Origin: Parabacteroides distasonis ATCC 8503
GTDB lineage: Bacteria; Bacteroidota; Bacteroidia; Bacteroidales; Tannerellaceae
Direction of reading: 5' to 3'
Length of the DNA: 64,000 nt
NCBI RefSeq assembly: GCF_000012845.1
Contig: NC_009615.1
Location: 2,261,501 to 2,325,500, forward strand
Positions 35,003-44,947 of this stretch are shown piece by piece. Every line of letters begins with the position of its first letter. Positions within the stretch are counted from its first letter, which is position 1. The notes below the pieces were generated by a model that was given only the letters and a program-made list of their open reading frames with translations, was not told where the DNA came from and searched no databases. A program made the translations under genes and the position numbers.

Positions 35003-36970
35003 ATGAGAAGAAAGAACATGAAAAAAACCGCGGCTTTATTCCTCTTAAGTGTAGGTGTAAACTGCATGACCGCACAAGACATCGTTCCTGTCCATGAGTT
35101 TGACATCGATATACAGAAAGTAGGCTCGCCTATCCAGTCAACCATGTATGGAATCTTCTTCGAGGATATCAATTTCGGGGCAGATGGAGGATTGTATGCG
35201 GAGCTAATCAAGAACCGCTCCTTCGAGTTTGAGAATCCATGGGGAGGTTGGGAGCCTTTCGGCGATGTAAGTATAGCTGAGAAGAATCCCTGTTTCAACA
35301 AAAACCCCCATTACGCACACCTGACTTATACCGGGCAAATCACCGGAACCGGTCTGGAGAACGAAGGCTTCAAAGGTATCGGTATAAAGGCTGACGAAAA
35401 TTACGACTTTTCCTTATATGCCCGTACCGAGACCAATAACCCGATCAAACTACGTATTGAATTAGTAAACAGGGATAACGATATTTATGAGACACAACAC
35501 CTAGAGATAAAAGGAAAAGACTGGAAGAAATATTCCGTTATCTTGTCTCCCAAAGCTACCGAGGCTAAATCACGCCTACGCATCACGATGGAAACGGCAG
35601 GTACTTTGGATATGGAACATATCTCCCTTTTCCCGGAAAAAACATTCAACAATCGCACGAACGGCCTACGCCGCGATCTGGCACAAGCGTTGAAAGATCT
35701 AAAGCCGGGAATCTTTCGTTTCCCGGGTGGATGTATCGTTGAGGGTACAACCATCGCCACACGCTACCAATGGAAAAATACGGTAGGCCCCGTAGAGAAC
35801 CGGCCTATCAATATCAGCCGATGGAATTATACATTTCCTCACAAGAAATTCCCGGATTATTATCAATCTTACGGTTTGGGATTCTTTGAGTATTTCCAAT
35901 TAAGCGAAGATATCGGAGCCGAGCCCCTGCCTGTATTGAATTGCGGGCTGTCATGCCAGTTTGAGAATGAGGGTATGGACCAGCATGTGCCGGTAGATAA
36001 ATTACAACCTTATATAGACGATGCCTTGGACTTAATCGAATTCGCCAATGGCCCGATTACCTCCCAATGGGGCAAAGTGCGTGCGGATATGGGGCATCCG
36101 GCTTCTTTTAATCTGAAATTTATCGCTATCGGCAACGAGCAATGGGGACCATTATATCCCGAACGCCTCGAACCATTCGTGAAAGCCATCCGAGCCAAAT
36201 ATCCGGAGATCAAAATCATCGGCAGTTCCGGTCCTGATTCGGAAGGAAAAGATTTCGAATATCTATGGCCGGAGATGAAACGCTTAAAAGTAGATCTGGT
36301 GGATGAACATTTCTATCGCTCACCGGAATGGTTCCTAAATAGTGCCAAACGATATGATTCGTATGATCGGCAAGGCCCCAAAGTGTTCGCCGGTGAATAT
36401 GCTTGCCACCCGACTAACCGGGAGAATAGCTTCCTGACCGCATTATGCGAGGCTGCGTTTATGACCGGTCTTGAACGGAATGCCGACGTGGTGGAATTAT
36501 GTACATACGCCCCTTTATTCGCACATGTCGATGCGTGGCAATGGCGTCCGGACTTAATCTGGTTCAACAACCTAAACATCGTGAAAACTCCTAACTACTA
36601 TGTACAACAATTATACGGGCACAATGCCGGAACAAACGTATTGCCCCTGACGATGAACAAAGAAGCCGTTACCGGGCAAAGCGAGCTATTCGCCACAGCC
36701 GCCCTCGACAAAGGCACAAACGAGCTCATCATCAAAATCGTCAATACCGGCATCCAGAGCAAAAAGATCCAATTAAACCTAAACGGAATCTCATCCGGCA
36801 AGCATAAAGGAAAGTTGATGGTCTTACATGCCTCAGACTTAGAAGCGAAGAACACATTGGGTAAACCGGAAACAGTCATACCCATTGAATCAGCGGTGGA
36901 ACTAGAGGCTCCCGCTACTGAAGTCTCCGTCCAACCATTGAGTTTCTTAGTCTATAGGATATCGCTATAA
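35003..36970 (+). CDS. Alpha-L-arabinofuranosidase, GH51
   Basis: A 655-residue retaining glycosidase that releases arabinofuranose from arabinan or arabinoxylan side chains. A signal peptide (about 6-24 of the long start; ATG at 35018 is an alternative) indicates export. The family motif MYGIFFEDINFGADGGLYAE is near residue 48. The acid/base is Glu379 in AIGNEQWG and the nucleophile is Glu465 in VFAGEYACH. A C-terminal beta-sandwich follows (NTGIQSKKIQLNLNGIS). An N-terminal CBM4-like region (about 95-210) precedes the barrel. It is not beside either SusC/D pair, so its link to a utilisation locus is uncertain. Confidence 0.94.
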   Translation: MRRKNMKKTAALFLLSVGVNCMTAQDIVPVHEFDIDIQKVGSPIQSTMYGIFFEDINFGADGGLYAELIKNRSFEFENPWGGWEPFGDVSIAEKNPCFNKNPHYAHLTYTGQITGTGLENEGFKGIGIKADENYDFSLYARTETNNPIKLRIELVNRDNDIYETQHLEIKGKDWKKYSVILSPKATEAKSRLRITMETAGTLDMEHISLFPEKTFNNRTNGLRRDLAQALKDLKPGIFRFPGGCIVEGTTIATRYQWKNTVGPVENRPINISRWNYTFPHKKFPDYYQSYGLGFFEYFQLSEDIGAEPLPVLNCGLSCQFENEGMDQHVPVDKLQPYIDDALDLIEFANGPITSQWGKVRADMGHPASFNLKFIAIGNEQWGPLYPERLEPFVKAIRAKYPEIKIIGSSGPDSEGKDFEYLWPEMKRLKVDLVDEHFYRSPEWFLNSAKRYDSYDRQGPKVFAGEYACHPTNRENSFLTALCEAAFMTGLERNADVVELCTYAPLFAHVDAWQWRPDLIWFNNLNIVKTPNYYVQQLYGHNAGTNVLPLTMNKEAVTGQSELFATAALDKGTNELIIKIVNTGIQSKKIQLNLNGISSGKHKGKLMVLHASDLEAKNTLGKPETVIPIESAVELEAPATEVSVQPLSFLVYRISL

Positions 36971-36991
36971 TCTATCATACATACGAATGTT

Positions 36992-37354
36992 ATGAATATT
37001 GAAGAGTTTAGGGAATATTGCCTTTCGTTGAATGGTGTTTATGAAAAAATGCCTTTCACGAATGTTCCTGATAAATACAGTCGGGACGTTCTTTGCTTTT
37101 ATGTAGGAAGTAAATGGTTCTGCTTCGTAAATATCGAAGTATTTGATTTTTGCTGTATCAAATGTGACCCGAATGAATCGGGAGAGTTGCAAGCTCGATA
37201 CTCTGGCATAACACCCGGTTGGCATATGAATAAAAAATACTGGATTAGTGTCTATTTTAATCAAGATGTACCCGACAACAAGATCAAAGAGCTTATAAAA
37301 CAATCCTACGATATCGTATATCAATCTCTTCCTAAAAAGGAAAAAGGGATGTAG
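36992..37354 (+). CDS. MmcQ/YjbR-family DUF419 protein
   Basis: A 120-residue protein that begins MNIEEFREYCLSLNGVYEKMPF and continues LCFYVGSKWFCFVNIEVFD...IKCDPNESGELQARYSGITPG, then WHMNKKYWISVYF. This is the CyaY-like double-wing fold of the MmcQ/YjbR family, thought to bind DNA. It lies 21 bases after the arabinofuranosidase on the same strand and may be co-transcribed by position alone. Confidence 0.88.
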   Translation: MNIEEFREYCLSLNGVYEKMPFTNVPDKYSRDVLCFYVGSKWFCFVNIEVFDFCCIKCDPNESGELQARYSGITPGWHMNKKYWISVYFNQDVPDNKIKELIKQSYDIVYQSLPKKEKGM

Positions 37355-37446
37355 ATTTTAGCGCAGTTACTCCGTTTATTTTCCATTTGAGAAGGACGTT
37401 TGAAAGATTATACGTACATTTGTGAATTCACCTAAACAGCTTAAAT

Positions 37447-39591
37447 ATGATGCAGACGAATTTACAATTGGACCTTGCCTTCAACTATCTGGAAAATACC
37501 GGAACCAACATCTTCCTTACCGGAAAAGCGGGAACAGGAAAGACCACATTCTTGAAAAAACTTAAAGAGACTTCCCCAAAACGGATGATTGTGGTAGCAC
37601 CTACCGGAGTGGCGGCGATTAATGCGGGAGGGGTAACCATTCACTCCTTCTTTCAGCTACCTTTCGGACCGTATATACCGGGTAGCGAAATGGCCTCCGG
37701 GCAAAATAAATCCTATTCTCATAAATTCAGCCGGGATAAGATCAATATCATCCGTAGTATGGACCTGCTCGTGATTGATGAGGTCAGTATGGTACGTGCC
37801 GATTTGCTGGATGCTATCAGTGATATGCTACGTCGTTATCGGGATAGGAATAAACCCTTTGGGGGCGTTCAATTATTATTGATCGGAGATTTACAACAAT
37901 TAGCCCCCGTAGCGAAGGAGGACGAATGGAATTTGTTGAGAGAACATTACGCCTCTCCCTTCTTTTTTGACAGTAAGGCTCTTTCCGAAAGTGATTATCT
38001 TTGCATCGAATTAACTCAAGTATATCGCCAAGCGGACGATACGTTCGTACGCTTATTGAACAATATCCGGGAAAACCGCTTCGACGAGAATACGCTACAC
38101 ACCTTAAACCAACGTTATATCCCCAATTTTAAACCAAATGACAAAGCAGGTTATATCACGCTGACAACCCATAATTATCAAGCCCAGCAAATCAATAACC
38201 GGAAGTTGCAAGAATTACCCGGCCCGGCTTATACGTACAAGGCGGAGATCAAGGATGACTTTCCAGCTTACTCCTACCCGACCGACGAGGTATTGGAGCT
38301 AAAGCAAGACGCTCAAGTCATGTTCGTAAAAAACGACTCTTCCGGCGAAAGGCGATATTATAACGGAAAGATCGGCCGAATTGTCTTCATCAGCCCGAGC
38401 AAGATTATCGTATCCGACGAATTAGGAAACGATATCACCGTAGACCGGGAGACATGGACAAACGTGAAATATACGATCGACGAGAACACGAAGGATATCA
38501 CGGAGACAATCGCCGGCTCTTTCAGCCAATACCCACTGAAAACCGCTTGGGCGATCACGATCCATAAAAGCCAAGGCTTGACTTTCGAGCATGCCATCAT
38601 CGACGCATCCGCCGCCTTCTCACACGGACAAGTCTACGTTGCTTTGAGCCGTTGCAAGACATTGGAAGGAATGGTATTAAGTAGCCCGATCACTCGAAAC
38701 GCCATGATTAGCGATGAGAAGATATTAAGTTATACCTCTTCCCTCTCGGAGCGTCAACCGTGTGAAGACCAACTGCGTCAAGCCCAACAACAGTATTATT
38801 TGAGATTGGCAACCGAGCTATTCGACTTCAATCCCGTACAACAAAAGTTGCAATATACATCTTACGCGGCATACACCCATCTGCAAAAACTATACCCGGA
38901 ATTAAGCAACCAATATCCCCGGGTACGGGATTATTTCCGTTCGGATATAGTAGAAGTAGGCGAACGTTTCTGCCAGCAACTCACCCGTATGATCTCCAGC
39001 ACGAATCTCTATGATACGGACGAGCATATACAAGACCGCATCCGAAAAGGTTGCGCTTACTTTCTGGAAAAGATCGAGACCTATTGCCTCCCTTTGATAG
39101 AGGCTTCCGATGTAGAGATCGACAATAAAGAGGCCCGTAAGGCATTTACATCCGCATTAAAAGCTTTCAGCGATGAGCTTACGATCAAGGTCGCTACATT
39201 AAAAGCCTGCCAAGATGGTTTTCGTCTCATCGACTATCTATCCGCCAAGGCTAAAGCGAACATTGAGGAGTCGGCTGTTGCCAGCAAGCAGAAATCGACG
39301 CGGAAATCGACGGAAGCGGAAAAGATCCCCGTCTCCACGGATGTCTTACATCCTGAGCTATATGCCCGTTTGAAACAATGGAGATACGAGCTTGCCGTAG
39401 AAAAGGAGTTGCCTCCTTACACGATCTTGCAACAGAAAGCCTTAATTGGCGTTTGCAACACTTTGCCCACGAACTCGAAAGAACTGTTGAAGATACCCGG
39501 AATCGGCAAAAAGATCATAGAGAACTACGGTGAGACCCTATTAGAAATCGTATCTTCCTACTCACCTTCCACGCATGGGAACGGGCTGTGA
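37447..39591 (+). CDS. PIF1/RecD-like superfamily 1 helicase with C-terminal HRDC domain
   Basis: A 714-residue ATP-dependent 5'-3' DNA helicase. Walker A GKAGTGKTTFLKKL (about 26-39), motif Ia VAPTGVAAINAGGVTIHSFF, Walker B LLVIDEVSMVRADLLD and GDLQQLAPV are typical of PIF1. The ending AITIHKSQGLTFEHAIID and VYVALSRCKTLEGMVLSS are motifs V and VI. The C-terminal HRDC domain (about 632-705) is LYARLKQWRYELAVEKELPP ... LLKIPGIGKKIIENYGETLLEIV. A -7 box TACATTTG lies at 37415-37422. The 3' end overlaps the convergent MFS gene by 30 bases. Confidence 0.93.
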   Translation: MMQTNLQLDLAFNYLENTGTNIFLTGKAGTGKTTFLKKLKETSPKRMIVVAPTGVAAINAGGVTIHSFFQLPFGPYIPGSEMASGQNKSYSHKFSRDKINIIRSMDLLVIDEVSMVRADLLDAISDMLRRYRDRNKPFGGVQLLLIGDLQQLAPVAKEDEWNLLREHYASPFFFDSKALSESDYLCIELTQVYRQADDTFVRLLNNIRENRFDENTLHTLNQRYIPNFKPNDKAGYITLTTHNYQAQQINNRKLQELPGPAYTYKAEIKDDFPAYSYPTDEVLELKQDAQVMFVKNDSSGERRYYNGKIGRIVFISPSKIIVSDELGNDITVDRETWTNVKYTIDENTKDITETIAGSFSQYPLKTAWAITIHKSQGLTFEHAIIDASAAFSHGQVYVALSRCKTLEGMVLSSPITRNAMISDEKILSYTSSLSERQPCEDQLRQAQQQYYLRLATELFDFNPVQQKLQYTSYAAYTHLQKLYPELSNQYPRVRDYFRSDIVEVGERFCQQLTRMISSTNLYDTDEHIQDRIRKGCAYFLEKIETYCLPLIEASDVEIDNKEARKAFTSALKAFSDELTIKVATLKACQDGFRLIDYLSAKAKANIEESAVASKQKSTRKSTEAEKIPVSTDVLHPELYARLKQWRYELAVEKELPPYTILQQKALIGVCNTLPTNSKELLKIPGIGKKIIENYGETLLEIVSSYSPSTHGNGL

Positions 39592-40929
39592 GATACGGAG
39601 ACAACTCACGATAGCGGCGACTAAAGCGAAACCGATCGCTACATACATACAAACCGGCATACTATCGGTGGCAGAGGTAACACTAAAGATCAAAGCGACA
39701 AATGTCGTCCCCAGCGTTTGCCCCAACAGTCGTGCCGTACCTTGCATACCGTTCGCCCCGCCACTCCGGGAACGAGGGGCGGCCGATATCATCGTGCTAT
39801 TATTCGGGGTCTGGAACAGGCCGAAACCCATACCGCAAAGCATCAATCGCCAAGCGATATCCATATTGGTGGGTTGCCCCGGCAATAAAGCCAATAGAAG
39901 AAGTCCGGTCGCATACACCACCATTCCGATACCGCCTAACAATCCGGGATGATATTTCTCGATCAGCCTCCCGGCTACCGGAGCGGTCAAGATCGTCGCT
40001 ACCGGCCAAGGAGTCAACAGCAGCCCCGTCTCCACCTCATTTCTTCCGGCCACATTTTGCAAATAAAAGGGTAATGATACCATCGCCAACAACTGTGCCG
40101 TAAATGAAGTGATCGAGGATAATACGGACAAGGCGAATATCGGAATCCGCATCAAGTCCAATGGCAATATCGGAACCTCCTGCCGTAGTTGCCTGCGGAT
40201 AAAAAATGTTCCGATCACCAATAGAAGAAGAACCTGTAAAGCGATCATTCTCCAGTTCTCATGATGGGCGATGCCTTCCAACGAATAAATCAGCAATCCG
40301 AAAGTCAGGGCATTCGAGATTCCACCGATCTTATCAAACTTTCGTTTCGGCCCATCCTTGCAAGGATTTTGAGGCAAAAGAAAATAACCCGTTATAATCG
40401 CGCAAATCCCTAAAGGTACGTTGATAGCGAACAACCAATTCCAAGAAGCGACTGATAAGATAGCGCCCGCCAACGACGGCCCGGCAGCAATCGATACCGC
40501 CACGACCATGGCATTGATACTCATTCCCCGCCCTATATATTGTGGAGGATAAATAATACGAAGTAAAGCGGTCGTCACGCTCATGATAGCCGAGGCTCCG
40601 ATCCCTTGCAATATTCTCGCGACCGTCAACATGGCGAAAGACGAGGATAAGGCACAAAATAATGACGTTGAGCAGAATATTGTCGTCCCGATCAAGAAAA
40701 TCCGCTTATATCCATAAATATCTCCCAAAGCGGAGAACGATAAAAGAGACATCGTAATCGTTAGCTGATAAGCGTTGACAATCCAGATCGTGGAGGAAGG
40801 GGATGTCCCGAATTCACGGGACAAGGTAGGAAGCGCCACGTTGACAATCGTGCCGTCCAACACGGACATGGTCAATGCCAACGCAACCGCTATTACTGCC
40901 CAATAACGCCTCGGTATAAATCGTATCAT
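39562..40929 (-). CDS. DHA2-type MFS transporter (EmrB/QacA-like)
   Basis: A 455-residue multidrug-efflux-type transporter. The start RYWAVIAVALALTMSVLDGTIVNVALPTL carries motif D1-like LDGTIVNVALP (abbreviated). Further marks are YQLTITMSLLSFSALGDIYGYKR, motif C-like ISIAAGPSLAGAILS and FQTPNNSTMISAAPRSRSGGANG late in the protein. About 13-14 membrane helices are predicted. It follows a DUF4923 gene after six bases on the same strand. The last 30 bases overlap the helicase gene on the opposite strand. The substrate is unknown. Confidence 0.9.
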   Translation of the reverse strand: MIRFIPRRYWAVIAVALALTMSVLDGTIVNVALPTLSREFGTSPSSTIWIVNAYQLTITMSLLSFSALGDIYGYKRIFLIGTTIFCSTSLFCALSSSFAMLTVARILQGIGASAIMSVTTALLRIIYPPQYIGRGMSINAMVVAVSIAAGPSLAGAILSVASWNWLFAINVPLGICAIITGYFLLPQNPCKDGPKRKFDKIGGISNALTFGLLIYSLEGIAHHENWRMIALQVLLLLVIGTFFIRRQLRQEVPILPLDLMRIPIFALSVLSSITSFTAQLLAMVSLPFYLQNVAGRNEVETGLLLTPWPVATILTAPVAGRLIEKYHPGLLGGIGMVVYATGLLLLALLPGQPTNMDIAWRLMLCGMGFGLFQTPNNSTMISAAPRSRSGGANGMQGTARLLGQTLGTTFVALIFSVTSATDSMPVCMYVAIGFALVAAIVSCLRISQPVPMRGR

Positions 40930-40935
40930 ATTACA

Positions 40936-41559
40936 TTATTTCTTCAAATCGAAACCCAGCATCATGCCATCATATTCACTTGCCAACTTATTGATAGCTT
41001 TCAAGGTCGTATTGCTGGATATAGAAGAAACCGTGCTCAAGAACTTCAGTAATTTATCCGCGTTAAAAAGCAATGTCAACTCATTACCAGAAAGGACGAC
41101 ATGGGCGGTAAGCGTAGAAACGGTCAGCTTCTTATTACCCACCGTATACCGTAACGTCACCGTTTTATCTTCCGGACTCACCGAGTAAGTACCTTTCAAG
41201 CTTCCCCTTTTCAACGCGCTCGTAAACGTACTATCCGAATTAAAGACATAATTAAATACACCTTCCACGATACCTACTTTCGCGCAATATTCCTTCATTT
41301 TCTTCTCTGCCTCGGTAGCAGCCAAGCTTCCCGCTACATTCTTCAAGGCATTATCACCTTCCAGTTGCAGGGCAGGGTTCACATACATCCAAGTTCCCTG
41401 TAAATTCTCGAAAGTCACGGCTTTCCCTCCGGTGACAGAAGTCACGGCGTTCTTTACGGCAGATGAATTTAAGATATCTTTCAAGGACTGTCCCTTCATG
41501 TTTCCGGGAATCAACAAAAGGCCGCATACGACCATCCACATACATAGTAACTTTTTCAT
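40936..41559 (-). CDS. DUF4923-family lipocalin-like exported protein
   Basis: A 207-residue protein with a signal peptide (LLCMWMVVCGLLLIPGNMKGQ, about 3-23). A glycine-containing linker precedes VTFENLQGTWMYVNPALQLEG and a run of strands (VFNYVFNSDSTFTSALKRGSLKGTYSV ... KTVTLRYTVGNKKL). This fits the DUF4923 lipocalin-like family of Bacteroidetes, role unknown. TATCTTTG on the - strand (41593-41600) is a likely -7 box. It probably leads a two-gene unit with the MFS transporter. Confidence 0.82.
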   Translation of the reverse strand: MKKLLCMWMVVCGLLLIPGNMKGQSLKDILNSSAVKNAVTSVTGGKAVTFENLQGTWMYVNPALQLEGDNALKNVAGSLAATEAEKKMKEYCAKVGIVEGVFNYVFNSDSTFTSALKRGSLKGTYSVSPEDKTVTLRYTVGNKKLTVSTLTAHVVLSGNELTLLFNADKLLKFLSTVSSISSNTTLKAINKLASEYDGMMLGFDLKK

Positions 41560-41613
41560 CTCTTTGTTTTTTACTCAATTAGAAAAATCGGCCAAAGATA
41601 CGAATATTATTCA

Positions 41614-41621
41614 TACATTTG
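41614..41621 (+). promoter_or_regulatory. -7 box of the zinc-peptidase gene
   Basis: TACATTTG matches TAnnTTTG, 28 bases before the ATG at 41649. The opposite-strand promoter of the DUF4923 gene lies in the same short region. Confidence 0.4.
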
Positions 41622-41648
41622 TTTTAAATAACTTTATACAAACATACC

Positions 41649-43655
41649 ATGAGAAAGCAAGTCGTACGTATTTGTATGTTACTGGCCTGCGCCTTTAGCT
41701 TTATGCAAGGGCAAGCCAGCATCCAGCCTTCTATCGTAAAAGCTACGATTGACGAGCTAATAGCCAAGGACGCTAAGAATCAAGCAGGAATCACAAAGGG
41801 TGTCGAGCAAGTAGCCCGCCTCTGGCAAACCTCCGATGGGGATGAGCAAGCGTTTCAAACCTTCTGCCGGGAGAATTATCTATCCGATCCCGCCGAAAAA
41901 GACCAAGTTTTCCTCAAGATCAGCGAGTATATTGAAGGTATCAATGGCAATTTCAACGAGATGGTACTCTGTCTGCAACGAAATTTGAACCTAGATACCG
42001 GACCTCTACACGCCATCGATGAGAAATTCGGATCCTACAGCCCCAGTTCCCACCTAATGGACGATCTATACGCCAACAAGATCGGCTTCATCATCGCCCT
42101 CAACTTTCCCCAACTTACTCTCAAGGAGAAAGAGGCGTTAGGGAATGACCGTAAAGCATGGGCCTACGCCCGGCTAGGCGATATGTTTACGGAACGGATA
42201 CCGGCGGAAGTAAAGCAAGCCGCCGCAGATACGGAAAGTGACGCGGATATTTACATAGCGGATTATAATATCTATATGGGGCATTTACTAACTCCTAAAG
42301 GAAAAACCATTTTCCCCTCCGACATGCGCTTACTTTGCCATTGGAACCTTCGCGACGAGATCAAGGCCAATTATAACAAAGGAAAAGAGGGATTGGAAAA
42401 ACAACGGATGGTATATGAGATCATGAAGCGAATCATCTCGCAAGAAATCCCGAAAGAGGTGATCAACTCGGATCGTTACGAATGGAACCCGTACGCCAAT
42501 ACGTTATCTCAAGCAGGAAATGAACTAGAAGGTACCCCTGAAAGCCCGGCCCGCTATCAGAAAATGTTGAATAACTTCAACGCCATGCAGCGTATAGACA
42601 AATATACGGGAAACACCTATATAGACCGTAAGTTCACGGAAGATATGGAAATAGATGTCAACGATGTAGAAGCCCTGTTCGATCAATTCCTTTCCGCCCC
42701 CGAACTAAAGGAAGTGGGGAAAATCATCTCCAAACGCCTCGGACGCAAACTGGAAGCCTACGATATATGGTACGATGGCTTCAAGGCCCGTAGCAATCTG
42801 GACGAGAACAAGCTAAACGAGCAAACCCGTACCCTGTATCCCGATGCGGTAACGATGGAAAAGAAGCTACCGGAAATATTACAGAAACTAGGATTCAGCC
42901 CCGATCGTGCCCAATATCTAGCGGATAAGATCGCAGTCGATCCCGCCCGTGGTTCCGGTCATGCGTGGGGAGCCTCCATGAAAGGCCAGCGTTCCCGTTT
43001 ACGTACCCGTATCCCTTCACAAGGGATGGATTACAAAGGATATAATATCGCCATCCACGAGTTCGGACATAACGTAGAGCAAACGATCTCATTATATGAT
43101 GTCGATTATTATATGCTCAACGGAGTTCCCAATACGGCTTTCACCGAAGCGCTGGCCTTTGTCTTCCAGAAAAGAGACCTTGAGTTACTGGGCATAAAAG
43201 ACGAGAATCCGGAAAAAGAAAAGATGGATATCTTGGATAAGATATGGAGCATGTATGAGATTTGCGGTGTTTCCATGCTGGATATCTCCGTATGGAAATG
43301 GATGTACGCACATCCTAACGCTACCGCCGGGGAATTGCAGGAGGCCGTGATCCGTCTTTCCAAGGAAATCTGGAATAAGTATTACGCTCCGGTATTCGGT
43401 GTAAAAGACGAGACCGTTCTAGCGATTTACTCCCATATGATCGGTTATCCGCTCTACCTTTCCGCCTACGCTTTCGGACAGATTATCGAGTTCCAGCTAG
43501 AGAACTACCTCAATGGCAAGGATTTCGCGAATGAGGTTAGCCGGATATTCAAGCAAGGCCGCCTCACCCCGAATGTGTGGATCAAGCAAGCTACCGGCAA
43601 CGATCTTACCGTAGATCCGATGTTGGAAGCGCTTCGTAAGGTATTAAAAGACTAA
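41649..43655 (+). CDS. Exported zinc metallopeptidase (HEFGH gluzincin)
   Basis: A 668-residue protein with a signal peptide (about 1-23, MLLACAFSFMQGQAS). The zinc site is HEFGH at residues 470-474, and the downstream TEALAFVFQKRDLELLG (near 500) supplies the probable third zinc ligand (Glu) typical of gluzincins such as M3/M2-like peptidases. The helical N-terminal half (INGNFNEMVLCLQRNLNLDT, YARLGDMFTERIP) resembles M3-type oligopeptidases, but the overall family cannot be fixed by eye. It probably degrades peptides in the periplasm. It is monocistronic with a terminator after it. Confidence 0.82.
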   Translation: MRKQVVRICMLLACAFSFMQGQASIQPSIVKATIDELIAKDAKNQAGITKGVEQVARLWQTSDGDEQAFQTFCRENYLSDPAEKDQVFLKISEYIEGINGNFNEMVLCLQRNLNLDTGPLHAIDEKFGSYSPSSHLMDDLYANKIGFIIALNFPQLTLKEKEALGNDRKAWAYARLGDMFTERIPAEVKQAAADTESDADIYIADYNIYMGHLLTPKGKTIFPSDMRLLCHWNLRDEIKANYNKGKEGLEKQRMVYEIMKRIISQEIPKEVINSDRYEWNPYANTLSQAGNELEGTPESPARYQKMLNNFNAMQRIDKYTGNTYIDRKFTEDMEIDVNDVEALFDQFLSAPELKEVGKIISKRLGRKLEAYDIWYDGFKARSNLDENKLNEQTRTLYPDAVTMEKKLPEILQKLGFSPDRAQYLADKIAVDPARGSGHAWGASMKGQRSRLRTRIPSQGMDYKGYNIAIHEFGHNVEQTISLYDVDYYMLNGVPNTAFTEALAFVFQKRDLELLGIKDENPEKEKMDILDKIWSMYEICGVSMLDISVWKWMYAHPNATAGELQEAVIRLSKEIWNKYYAPVFGVKDETVLAIYSHMIGYPLYLSAYAFGQIIEFQLENYLNGKDFANEVSRIFKQGRLTPNVWIKQATGNDLTVDPMLEALRKVLKD

Positions 43656-43673
43656 ACTACAGACCAAAAGAAA

Positions 43674-43710
43674 AGCCATCCCGATACCGAGATGGCTTTC
43701 TTTATTTATA
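43674..43710. terminator. Terminator between the zinc peptidase and aldolase genes
   Basis: AAAGCCATC pairs with GATGGCTTT (through 43702), followed by CTTTATTTA on +. The A-rich left side suits the - strand as well. The genes are convergent. Confidence 0.78.
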
Positions 43711-43725
43711 TCAAGAAACTTCCGA

Positions 43726-44724
43726 TTATAACTTGTCGTTAGAACCAAGAACGTTGATGATCTTGTGTTTGTAAAGTTTCTCCATGTTATCACGAGCCGG
43801 GCCCAGATATTTACGAGGATCGAATTCAGCCGGTTTCTCAGCGAAAGTCTTGCGGATAGCGGCAGTCATCGCCAAACGAGAGTCTGAGTCGATATTGATC
43901 TTACATACAGAAGATTTAGCAGCCTTACGCAACCACTCTTCAGGAATACCGATAGCAGCCTTCAAAGCGCCACCGAATTTGTTGATAGTCTCAACCTCTT
44001 CCTGAGGAACAGAAGAAGAACCGTGAAGAACGATAGGGAATCCCGGAAGTTTCTCCATAACAGCGTCCAAAACGTCGAATGCCAATGGAGGAGGAACCAT
44101 CTTACCTGTAACAGGGTCGATCGTACATTGCTCCGGAGTGAACTTATAAGCACCGTGAGAAGTACCGATTGAGATAGCCAAAGAATCGCAGCCCGTACGA
44201 GTAGCGAAGTCGATAACTTCCTCAGGATTGGTATAAGTGTGGTGGTCTGAAGAAACCTCATCCTCAACACCTGCCAATACACCAAGCTCGCCTTCTACAG
44301 TTACATCGAATTGATGAGCGTACTCAACAACTTTCTTAGTCAAAGCGATGTTCTCTTCATAAGGAAGGTGAGAACCGTCGATCATTACAGATGAGAAGCC
44401 AGAGTCGATACAGCTCTTGCAAGTCTCAAACGTATCACCATGGTCTAAGTGAAGAACGATCTGAGGATTCGGGCAACCTAATTCCTTAGCATATTCAACA
44501 GCACCCTGTGCCATGTAACGAAGCAAAGTAGCGTTTGCGTACTGGCGAGCGCCCTTTGAAACTTGCAAAATAACCGGAGATTTTGTCTCTACAGCAGCCT
44601 TGATGATAGCCTGCATCTGTTCCATGTTATTGAAGTTGAAAGCAGGGATAGCATATCCGCCCTTGATAGCCTTAGCGAACATTTCTTTTGTGTTCACCAA
44701 GCCCAAATCTTTGTAATTTACCAT
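43726..44724 (-). CDS. fba: Class II fructose-bisphosphate aldolase
   Basis: A zinc-dependent glycolytic and gluconeogenic enzyme that splits fructose-1,6-bisphosphate. The 332-residue protein shows IPAFNFNNMEQMQAI, the zinc/catalytic block IVLHLDHGDTFETCKSCIDS then GFSSVMIDGSHLPYEEN, GELGVLAGVEDEV, and VLHGSSSVPQEEV with CKINIDSDSRLAMT. The C-terminal PRKYLGPARDNMEKLYKHKI is usual for this subgroup. Strong codon bias and a TATCTTTG -7 box (44766-44773 on -) fit high expression. The -33 spacing is not ideal. Confidence 0.95.
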   Translation of the reverse strand: MVNYKDLGLVNTKEMFAKAIKGGYAIPAFNFNNMEQMQAIIKAAVETKSPVILQVSKGARQYANATLLRYMAQGAVEYAKELGCPNPQIVLHLDHGDTFETCKSCIDSGFSSVMIDGSHLPYEENIALTKKVVEYAHQFDVTVEGELGVLAGVEDEVSSDHHTYTNPEEVIDFATRTGCDSLAISIGTSHGAYKFTPEQCTIDPVTGKMVPPPLAFDVLDAVMEKLPGFPIVLHGSSSVPQEEVETINKFGGALKAAIGIPEEWLRKAAKSSVCKINIDSDSRLAMTAAIRKTFAEKPAEFDPRKYLGPARDNMEKLYKHKIINVLGSNDKL

Positions 44725-44855
44725 AGTTGTTATTATGTTATTACGTTAATGATTAAAAACTTGCACAAAGATAATCAAGATTCACGACAAATGATGCTTC
44801 AAAGCATATAAAATAACACAAAATCAACGCCCTTGAAAAAAATAATACGATTTTC

Positions 44856-44886
44856 TTTGTTTGTTTGTGGCAAACCCTTACCTTTG
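44856..44886 (+). promoter_or_regulatory. Strong promoter of rpmE2
   Basis: TTTG (44856-44859) and TACCTTTG (44879-44886) are separated by 19 bases, a full match to the Bacteroides -33/-7 consensus. The gene starts 61 bases downstream of the -7 box. Confidence 0.75.
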
Positions 44887-44947
44887 CAAGCCAAAATACC
44901 GGTTACCAAATATATACAGAGTATAAATTAAAATAGATAATAAAGCA

